Below, one piece after another: positions 1 to 5,123 of a DNA stretch of 5,241 nucleotides (position 1 is the first letter of the stretch; every line of letters begins with the position of its first letter). The DNA is from JAPOPJ01 sp964538885. GTDB lineage: Archaea; Thermoproteota; Nitrososphaeria; Nitrososphaerales; Nitrosopumilaceae. The notes beneath the pieces are model-generated. The model made no database searches and had not been told where the DNA came from. It saw only the letters and a program-made list of their open reading frames with translations. A program made the position numbers and the translations under genes. Location: the NCBI GenBank assembly GCA_964538885.1, contig CAZIHR010000061.1, positions 1 through 5,241 on the forward strand, given 5' to 3'.

Positions 1-247
1 CGGATTGATCTTTGCCGCTCACAACCGAAAAATGACATATTGTTATTTATGCATTCAATATAGCGGAGTGGTACAATATCTTCTCTTTAATTTATCAAAT
101 TCGTCTGACTTGAATCTACTCAAATATTGGATGTTGTACCACGGGTTAGCGCCGTCACATATCTCTATAGTCCTGAAATCAGTTCGCTATTTAAGACGTA
201 ATCTAGGCAAACGATACGTTTGGAATAGGGGAAAGCAACACAGAATC
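1..247. other. AT-rich stretch with no supportable gene
   Basis: The first 120 bases are about one third G+C, well below hsdM. A plus-strand frame is open from base 5 into the next feature, but its first 81 codons read as low-quality sequence with no motif, so I treat it as non-coding. The visible structure is an imperfect inverted repeat, GTGGTACAATATC at 68-80 against GATGTTGTACCAC at 130-142 (12 of 13 positions pair). There is also a TATA-like TATTTAAG at 188-195, which could serve the transposase-like fragment starting at 248. Confidence 0.5.
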
Positions 248-361
248 ATGGCAAAGCTTGATCCCATCAAGGTGAAATACATCATACGGCAGAAGGAACT
301 TGGCAGGAGTACAGGCGAGATAGCACAGGAAATGAAGGTGTGTGGGCGTAAAGGTGGATAA
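248..361 (+). pseudogene. truncated N-terminus of a transposase-like helix-turn-helix protein
   Basis: The frame starts at ATG 248 and reads 37 residues to a stop at 359-361. The first 31 residues look like a helix-turn-helix: a first helix (KVKYIIRQKELG), then STGEIAQEMKV, the usual 'sxxeIAxxMxV' pattern of the recognition unit. This pattern is common at the N-terminus of archaeal transposases of the IS481/integrase-core kind, where it continues into an R-R-V-x-x-L segment and then a DDE catalytic domain. Here the match stops at about residue 31 (base 340), the next residues (CGRKGG) do not fit, and the stop follows. What lies beyond base 340 is the tail of a tyrosine recombinase on the other strand, so this is a broken remnant and not a small gene. 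A TATA-like element sits at 188-195. The helix-turn-helix is seen in the sequence; the IS481-type assignment is from memory of the family and only moderately secure. Confidence 0.55.
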
Positions 362-838
362 TGCCACCTTCATCTTTCGTCTGATTTCAACATCAAAATG
401 GAGCAGCCAAGACTTTACGGTCTTGATCTGCCCCCCAATGTATCCAAGAGACTGCACCTTGGACTCCATTGCAGTGATGTGGTCCTCGATCAGATCGGTG
501 GCGGCACTCAGATCCCTCATGGTTAAGTCTGCCAGCTCTGGAGTCATCTGGCGAGTCTCACAGAACTTTCCAAGCCTCCCTTCTACAGTGAGTCGGCTCC
601 CTCATGCTAGGTTGTCATACCATCTCTTGATGTCTGGATTGGCAAAAAGTCTTGCACGTTTGGTTGTTGTAGTTGTCTTGGCAGTGTCGTTGTCGTTAGT
701 TGAGAGTCGGTTTTTTCCCATATCGGTCAACCTCTCGGTAACTTCACATGATTCTGTCATGTCGGTACTCGGCATTATAGTTTCAAGCAATCCATCGCTG
801 CAATCACCATACATCTGTCCCAGCGTATCGATCTTCAA
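338..838 (-). pseudogene. tyrosine recombinase (integrase) N-terminal remnant, nonsense mutation and C-terminal truncation
   Basis: On the minus strand one frame can be read from a TTG at 838-836 (or ATG 814-812) to about base 338, interrupted only by a TGA at 604-602. Across that stop it reads RLFANPDIKRWYDNLA, stop, then GSRLTVEGRLGKFCETRQM and on through TVKSWLLHFDVEIRRKMKV to FTPT. From memory this matches the N-terminal core-binding (SAM-like) domain of archaeal Xer/phage-type tyrosine recombinases, including the 'RWYxNL-R-GS-xT', 'IxxxxKAVKSWL' and 'TPTLKDER' landmarks. The expected residue at the stop is Arg, so CGA to TGA is the simplest explanation. The catalytic domain (R, HxxR, Y) is absent because the frame runs out at about 338 into antisense of the transposase-like fragment. 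A low-complexity NDNDTAKTTTTT linker precedes the domain. It is transcribed divergently from the 935-1237 gene and is very probably non-functional. Confidence 0.7.
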
Positions 839-840
839 GA

Positions 841-857
841 TATCATACTATATGATA
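841..857. promoter_or_regulatory. 17-bp palindromic operator-like site 1
   Basis: TATCATACTATATGATA is a near-perfect palindrome (TATCATA and TATGATA arms, 3-base centre). It lies directly upstream of the recombinase start at 838 and 6 bases downstream of that gene's TATA-like box, where a bound protein would block transcription initiation. It matches site 3 at 15 of 17 positions. Confidence 0.6.
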
Positions 858-863
858 CCCCGC

Positions 864-872
864 CTTATAAAG
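864..872 (-). promoter_or_regulatory. TATA-like box of the recombinase gene
   Basis: Read on the minus strand this is CTTTATAAG, a good archaeal TATA-box match. Its centre is about 29 bases from the TTG at 838, the spacing expected for a start site at or just before that codon. The core TTATAA is symmetric, so it could in principle also serve the plus strand. Confidence 0.45.
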
Positions 873-873
873 A

Positions 874-890
874 TGTCATTATATATGATA
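874..890. promoter_or_regulatory. 17-bp operator-like site 2 (degenerate copy)
   Basis: TGTCATTATATATGATA matches site 1 at 14 of 17 positions. It retains a perfect right half-site (TATGATA) with a weaker left half. It lies between the two divergent TATA-like boxes, starting 33 bases from site 1 and 44 bases before site 3. Confidence 0.5.
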
Positions 891-903
891 GCGCTCAATT
901 CAG

Positions 904-910
904 TTATAAG
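904..910 (+). promoter_or_regulatory. TATA-like box of the 935-1237 gene
   Basis: TTATAAG is centred 28 bases upstream of ATG 935. No Shine-Dalgarno sequence precedes that ATG, so a leaderless archaeal transcript starting at or near the codon is the natural reading. This is also the reason for preferring ATG 935 over ATG 929. Confidence 0.5.
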
Positions 911-917
911 AAACACA

Positions 918-934
918 TATCATACAGTATGATA
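918..934. promoter_or_regulatory. 17-bp palindromic operator-like site 3
   Basis: TATCATACAGTATGATA is a perfect palindrome with 8-bp arms around a central A. It begins 7 bases after the TATA-like box at 904-910 and ends at the base before ATG 935. This mirrors the placement of site 1 relative to the opposite gene. Confidence 0.65.
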
Positions 935-1237
935 ATGACATTCACCACCAAGATCTCCAAAGGCAGAAAGTACCTATATTTTCAGGCAGGTAAAGAGTCC
1001 ATGTACATCAGTCCCAAGAACAATCCAGAGAAGGCCAACCAGGAGAATGTGGTCAAGGCGCTTGAGTACGCGTGGGAACGGGCGGAACACTATCTTGAAT
1101 CAGTCGATGAGTTGTTGCCTATGTTGCCCGAACATCTTCACAAGAAGCACATGGTAAAGAAGGCGGCCCGGCTGCGGGACAAAGCCAGTGTATATGGAGG
1201 TACGCTTGGCAAGACGTCCGGAGGCAGATCCGATTGA
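935..1237 (+). CDS. 100-residue protein of unknown function beside the recombinase
   Basis: I do not recognise a named family. The N-terminal 28 residues look like a beta-hairpin with alternating aromatics (KGRKYLYFQAGKESMYISPK). This style of hairpin occurs in small proteins and DNA-binding arms linked to archaeal mobile elements. A predicted long helix follows (about residues 33-57, ENVVKALEYAWERAEHYLES), then LLPMLPEHL and a basic C-terminus rich in Lys, Arg and Gly. There is no signal peptide, membrane segment or recognisable helix-turn-helix. ATG 935 is chosen because it sits 28 bases from a TATA-like box and just after the palindromic site; ATG 929, two codons upstream, is the alternative and would lie inside that palindrome. 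Divergence from a recombinase across shared operator-like sites suggests a role in the same mobile element, perhaps as its regulator or an excision accessory factor. That is inference from position only. The frame is intact. Confidence 0.65.
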   Translation: MTFTTKISKGRKYLYFQAGKESMYISPKNNPEKANQENVVKALEYAWERAEHYLESVDELLPMLPEHLHKKHMVKKAARLRDKASVYGGTLGKTSGGRSD

Positions 1238-1382
1238 GGCACCAGCGGATCAAAAACAAGTCACACCTATCAGATTGTACGGAATCTGTGGAAGGTTGTA
1301 GACAGACCAAAGCAATATCAGATTATTACTCGTCTGTTTACACGATTGCACCTGACAATGTCAGTCATGGGGAAAATCTGCC
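1238..1382 (+). promoter_or_regulatory. intergenic leader and probable promoter of the hsdM operon
   Basis: This 145-base gap is the only non-coding space upstream of the operon, so its promoter should lie here. It contains CAGATT/AATCTG as an inverted repeat (1271-1276 and 1283-1288) and TATCAGATT twice as a direct repeat (1268-1276 and 1316-1324). It also has a 13-base perfect palindrome, CTGACAATGTCAG (1352-1364), centred 25 bases before the hsdM start. AT-rich sequence at 1313-1328 is the best TATA candidate, but no box is convincing. The Shine-Dalgarno signal is weak (GGGG at 1369-1372). Confidence 0.35.
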
Positions 1383-3038
1383 ATGAGTGCACAACGCAGA
1401 TCATTTGGCAGGAATGTAGATGAGCAAAGGCTTCAGAACAAAAAGGGGCGCGTGAAACTGCAAGAAAGTACCACAGCGCCTACCGAACAAGACAGTTACG
1501 TCTTTGAGAAAGAACAGTGGCAGATGGCAAACAGCCTGCGAAACAACATGGATGCAGCTGAATACAAGCACGTGGTCTTGGGACTCATATTTCTAAAGTA
1601 TATCTCAGATTCGTTTATGGAGCAACATGCCAAGATAAAATCCTCTAAATACGGTGATCCGGAGGACAGGGACGAATATACATCAGAGAATATCTTCTGG
1701 GTTCCCGAGAGTGCGCGTTGGCAGAATATCATGTCCCAAGCCCGCAGCCCTTCCATTGGAAAGATTATAGATGACGCGATGGATTCCATCGAACGGGAGA
1801 ATGCCACACTCAAGGATGTGTTGCCAAAAACATACGGCAGCCTCAGAGTGGACAAATCCGCACTTGGGCAGCTTGTTGACAGGATCAGCAACATTCCAAT
1901 AGGGGATGAAGAGTCACGCTATGAGGACGTACTCGGGCGCATCTACGAGTATTTTTTGTCTCAGTTTGCAAGCAGTGAGGGCAAGAAGGGTGGCGAGTTC
2001 TATACTCCGCGTAGCGTGGTACGGCTGATGGTGGAGATGCTAGAGCCCTATGACGGCAAGGTTTACGATCCATGTTGCGGCTCGGCGGGGATGTTCATCC
2101 AGTCAAAAGAGTTCATACACAATCATGCCACATGCAATGGAAACGGCGGCAGGGCTCGTGAGACAATTCGTGTATACGGTCAGGAATCCAATCACACCAC
2201 GTGGAGGCTGGCTAAAATGAACTTAGCAATACGCGGAATCTGGGGGGATGTGAGGTACGGTAACAGCTTTCACGACGATCAGCATCCTGATCTAAAGGCA
2301 GACTTTATCCTGGCCAATCCCCCTTTCAATGTTTCCAAGTGGGGTGGTGAGCGCCTACAAGAAGACATGCGCTGGAAGTATGGAAGTCCTCCAAAGGATA
2401 ATGCCAACTTTGCATGGGTGCAGCACATGATCTATCACTTGTCACCCGCCGGAAAGGCAGGATTTGTACTGGCCAATGGCTCCATGTCATCAAACCAGTC
2501 CGGCGAGGGCGACATACGCAGAAAATTGATAGAGGCGAATCTTGTAGACTGCATGGTAGCGCTACCGGGCCAGCTTTTCTATTCTACACAGATACCCGCA
2601 TGTTTGTGGTTTTTATCACGCGACCGCGCAGTCCACCAGCGCTCTGCCAAGCCTAACAAAATTCTGTTTATCGATGCGCGCAATATGGGCCACATGATTG
2701 ATCGTACTCATCGCGTACTAGATGTATCGGATATTGACAGGATAGCCGACACATATCATGCATGGCGCGGAGACAAAAAGGCAAAGTACACCGATGTGCG
2801 GGGATTTTGTAAGAGTGCCACACTGAATGAAATACGCAGGAATAATCATGTTCTTACGCCCAGCCGTTACGTCGGCACCGAGGCTCAATCCTATGACAAT
2901 GATGAACCATTTGAGGAAAAAATATTACGGTTGGCATCGCAGTGGCGCAAGCAGCAGTCAGAGGCCCAAAAGCTGGATGCAGCCATCAACAGGAACATAA
3001 AGAGCCTAGGACTTACAGTTGTAGGTGACGATGCATGA
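1383..3038 (+). CDS. hsdM: type I restriction-modification system methyltransferase subunit
   Basis: This is the modification subunit of a type I system. It transfers methyl from S-adenosylmethionine to adenine N6 within the site chosen by HsdS, working as an M2S complex. The 551 residues are normal for the family. The N-terminal helical domain is recognisable at about residues 45-75 (NNMDAAEYKHVVLGLIFLKY). The catalytic domain opens with GGEFYTPR (203-210). The cofactor-binding motif I is DPCCGSAGMF (229-238), followed by GQE (266-268), and the catalytic motif IV is NPPF (312-315). The family block VALPGQLFYSTQIPACLWFL lies at 392-411, and a C-terminal helical tail contacts HsdS. All key residues are intact. 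The first 40 residues are a basic, poorly conserved extension; no alternative ATG lies before Met48, so 1383 is used. The stop overlaps the next start as ATGA, which implies translational coupling. Base composition is near or above 50% G+C, unlike the recognition domains of hsdS downstream. Confidence 0.96.
   Translation: MSAQRRSFGRNVDEQRLQNKKGRVKLQESTTAPTEQDSYVFEKEQWQMANSLRNNMDAAEYKHVVLGLIFLKYISDSFMEQHAKIKSSKYGDPEDRDEYTSENIFWVPESARWQNIMSQARSPSIGKIIDDAMDSIERENATLKDVLPKTYGSLRVDKSALGQLVDRISNIPIGDEESRYEDVLGRIYEYFLSQFASSEGKKGGEFYTPRSVVRLMVEMLEPYDGKVYDPCCGSAGMFIQSKEFIHNHATCNGNGGRARETIRVYGQESNHTTWRLAKMNLAIRGIWGDVRYGNSFHDDQHPDLKADFILANPPFNVSKWGGERLQEDMRWKYGSPPKDNANFAWVQHMIYHLSPAGKAGFVLANGSMSSNQSGEGDIRRKLIEANLVDCMVALPGQLFYSTQIPACLWFLSRDRAVHQRSAKPNKILFIDARNMGHMIDRTHRVLDVSDIDRIADTYHAWRGDKKAKYTDVRGFCKSATLNEIRRNNHVLTPSRYVGTEAQSYDNDEPFEEKILRLASQWRKQQSEAQKLDAAINRNIKSLGLTVVGDDA
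3023..3028 (+). promoter_or_regulatory. Shine-Dalgarno site for the HEPN gene inside hsdM
   Basis: AGGTGA lies 6 bases before ATG 3035, within the last codons of hsdM. With the ATGA overlap it supports coupled translation of hsdM and the HEPN gene, and it fixes the HEPN start. Confidence 0.55.
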
Positions 3039-3475
3039 GTCTTGATCTTACATCTTTGGAAGCCGCAATCGTTCAGATGGAAGAGGCGCTGGCCCTGTAC
3101 AACCGCGAACCATACAAGAGTGACCCACTGGTGCGCAGGCATCTTAGAGCCGCCGCCATACAGGCCTTTGAATGCACGTATGCAATTTCTATAAAGATGA
3201 TCAAACGATATATGGAGAAAACAATCACAGGACCAGATGAGATAGATGGCATGTCTTTCAGCAACTTCATGCGAGAAGCATTCGGTAAAGATCTTGTCCG
3301 ATCTGATGTTACCGCGTGGCGCGATTACCAAAAACAACGAAATATTACCAGCCACACATATAACGAGGAAAAGGCACAAAAAGTATTTGAGATAATACCA
3401 GACTTTCTGAGAGAGGCTCAATATGTACTGGCACGGCTACAGGAGAGGAATGAATTCCTTGGCCAGTCCGATTGA
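3035..3475 (+). CDS. HEPN-domain protein, HI0074-type nucleotidyltransferase partner (probable toxin)
   Basis: This 146-residue all-helical protein has the landmarks of the HI0074 family (nucleotidyltransferase substrate-binding family). These are a RRHLRAAAIQAFECTYAISIK helix (about 34-54), REAFGKDLV (80-88), and the C-terminal RNITSHTYNEEKA (102-114). The last contains R102-x4-H107-x-Y109, the complete Rx4HxY motif. In characterised HEPN-MNT systems Arg and His form the RNase site, and the Tyr is AMPylated by the MNT partner to silence the toxin. All three residues are present, so an active RNase is plausible. The gene overlaps hsdM by ATGA and the MNT-HsdS gene by 26 bases (53 if the earlier start is used), so the order hsdM-HEPN-MNT-hsdS is tightly coupled. 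Toxicity is inferred: HI0074 itself was described as a substrate-binding partner, and toxin activity is best shown for the related HepT group. Confidence 0.85.
   Translation: MSLDLTSLEAAIVQMEEALALYNREPYKSDPLVRRHLRAAAIQAFECTYAISIKMIKRYMEKTITGPDEIDGMSFSNFMREAFGKDLVRSDVTAWRDYQKQRNITSHTYNEEKAQKVFEIIPDFLREAQYVLARLQERNEFLGQSD
3441..3448 (+). promoter_or_regulatory. Shine-Dalgarno site favouring start 3450
   Basis: AGGAGAGG directly precedes ATG 3450; its GGAG core is 4 bases from the start. GAGAGG at 3411-3416, 6 bases before ATG 3423, is a weaker competitor for the earlier start. Confidence 0.4.
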
Positions 3476-4997
3476 CATATCACCAGTTCATCGGAAGATT
3501 GTATGCGACATTCTGAGAAAACACCTACCATCAGACGTAAGTGTGTGGGTGTTTGGAAGCAGGGCTGTTTGGACTACAAAGAATTCTTCTGATCTGGATC
3601 TTGCATTGGAAAGTGAATCCAAGCTAGACCACAAAATAATAAACACTTTGGAAGATGCGTTTGAAGATTCCGAACTGCCATATACTGTAGACATCATAGA
3701 CCTCAATCAGATCAGTAGTAGTTTTAAAAAAATTGTAGAAGCACATAAAGTATTTTTAACTAAAATTACAAATAGTAAAAATACATACAATCAATGGAAG
3801 GAAACTATTATTGACAATTTAGTAGAATTTAAAAATGGGAAATTTATCGAATCCTCACTTAGAACGGAAAATGGCTTATATCCAATTTATGGATCTAATG
3901 GAGCAATTGGAAAAACCAACAGGTTCCTTTACGAGTTCCCCGTTATTGTAATTGGAAGGGTAGGTGCATTTTGTGGTTCAATGTCAAAAACAACTAGTCG
4001 GGCTTGGATTACAGATAACGCAATTGTAACAATTCCAAAACGTGATACAGATTTGAATTTTCTTTTTTATTTATTTTTATCTATGAACATACAAAATTAC
4101 GCAATTAAAAGTGCTCAGCCACTTCTTACACAAAATTCACTTAAACACATCCGAGTAAAAGTACCTACATATAACGAACAGAAAGCGATTGGGAAAATTC
4201 TTTCTGATCTGGACTCAAAAATCGAATTAAATCGACGCATAAATCAAACACTGGAAGAAATCTCCCGCGCTTTGTTCAAGTCGTGGTTTGTGGACTTTGA
4301 GCCGGTCCGCGCCAAGATGGACGGCCGCTGGAAACGTGAGAAATCACTTCTGGGCCTGCCTGCACATCTCTATGACCTATTTCCTGACAACCTAACGGAT
4401 TCAAAGTTCGGTGAAATCCCAGAAGGATGGACAATAAAGGATTTAACTTACTATTCCATACTCAATCCAGAATCATGGTCACGGACAAAAGCTCCAGAAG
4501 TGATTGAATATGTAGATCTTTCAAATACCAAATTAGGTACAATTCATTCAACACAGCATTACATATGGAATGATGCACCAAGTAGAGCTCAACGAGTTTT
4601 GCGATTGGGAGATACAATAATAGGCACTGTCAGACCTGGAAAAAACTCTTATGCATTAATTGGTAGAGACGGACTTACTGGTAGTACGGGATTTGTAGTA
4701 CTTCGCCCCAAACATGACCGATACAGAGAATTTGTGTATCTTGCAAGCACTAATTCACAAAATATTAAACGCTTAGCTCATCATGCAAACGGTGCTGCAT
4801 ATCCTGCAGTTAGTTCAGAAATAATCATGAATACATCTGTTGCATTTTCTAATGACAATGTATTAGATCAATTTTCTTGTATGGTTTCACCTCTTATAAA
4901 CAAGATATTAAAAATGGATGCCGAAGTTCATGTTTTGTCAAATTTACGAGATGTGTTATTACCAAAACTAATGTTGGGAGAACTACAATCAACGTAA
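3450..4997 (+). CDS. hsdS: MNT nucleotidyltransferase (antitoxin) fused to type I specificity subunit HsdS
   Basis: This 515-residue fusion is numbered from ATG 3450. Residues 1-103 are an HI0073-type minimal nucleotidyltransferase: VWVFGSRA, then SSDLDLAL, giving the GSx10DxD motif (G36, S37, D48, D50) and the third acidic residue in YTVDIID (D81). From about residue 112 it is an HsdS: first target-recognition domain (112-241) and central conserved region (NEQKAIGKILSDLDSKIELN, then FKSWFVDFEPVRAKMDGRW at 276-294). The second recognition domain (about 328-475) and a C-terminal repeat ending LLPKLMLGEL complete it. HsdS chooses the bipartite DNA site and scaffolds HsdM. Only about ten residues join the two parts, and no in-frame ATG, GTG or TTG occurs between about residue 77 and Met178, so HsdS cannot start separately in this frame. 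ATG 3423 would add nine residues; 3450 gives the usual HI0073 N-terminal length. Both recognition domains are AT-rich. The recognition sequence cannot be predicted by eye. Confidence 0.9.
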   Translation: MNSLASPIDISPVHRKIVCDILRKHLPSDVSVWVFGSRAVWTTKNSSDLDLALESESKLDHKIINTLEDAFEDSELPYTVDIIDLNQISSSFKKIVEAHKVFLTKITNSKNTYNQWKETIIDNLVEFKNGKFIESSLRTENGLYPIYGSNGAIGKTNRFLYEFPVIVIGRVGAFCGSMSKTTSRAWITDNAIVTIPKRDTDLNFLFYLFLSMNIQNYAIKSAQPLLTQNSLKHIRVKVPTYNEQKAIGKILSDLDSKIELNRRINQTLEEISRALFKSWFVDFEPVRAKMDGRWKREKSLLGLPAHLYDLFPDNLTDSKFGEIPEGWTIKDLTYYSILNPESWSRTKAPEVIEYVDLSNTKLGTIHSTQHYIWNDAPSRAQRVLRLGDTIIGTVRPGKNSYALIGRDGLTGSTGFVVLRPKHDRYREFVYLASTNSQNIKRLAHHANGAAYPAVSSEIIMNTSVAFSNDNVLDQFSCMVSPLINKILKMDAEVHVLSNLRDVLLPKLMLGELQST

Positions 4998-5003
4998 TCT
5001 CAT

Positions 5004-5123
5004 ATGCCCCGATCAAGCAAATTAGAAGATGAGACAGACCAAAAGATAAAGATCCCAGCAACATTTTACCAAACTATGGAAGTAATTGATCAGGTCGTGC
5101 CTATCCATATGCCTTTCTTATAA
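5004..5123 (+). CDS. 39-codon frame after hsdS, possible small gene or remnant
   Basis: An ATG six bases after the hsdS stop opens a frame of 39 residues starting MPRSSKLEDETDQKIKI and ending at TAA 5121-5123. The charged N-terminal half and the short spacing are compatible with the last cistron of the operon, or with the start of a gene broken by a stop. I recognise no family and no HsdR motif. No clear Shine-Dalgarno sequence precedes it. It may equally be chance. Confidence 0.25.
   Translation: MPRSSKLEDETDQKIKIPATFYQTMEVIDQVVPIHMPFL

Noticed and set aside
5..247. Upstream extension of the transposase-like frame to ATG 5
   Set aside because: The 81 added residues carry no motif, the stretch is AT-rich, and the helix-turn-helix begins naturally at ATG 248.
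203..337. Continuation of the minus-strand recombinase frame past base 338
   Set aside because: Those residues are antisense to the helix-turn-helix fragment and lack recombinase features. The frame is open by chance after the breakpoint.
342..932. Long plus-strand open frame (196 codons) opposite the recombinase remnant
   Set aside because: It is antisense to the recombinase frame, which shows recognisable family landmarks; the plus-strand translation shows none and crosses the operator region.
2414..2656. 80-codon plus-strand frame inside hsdM
   Set aside because: Out-of-frame shadow of the methyltransferase catalytic region, with no start signal.
2891..3421. 176-codon minus-strand frame over the hsdM/HEPN junction
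   Set aside because: It lies entirely opposite two well-supported overlapping genes and its translation has no coherent domain.
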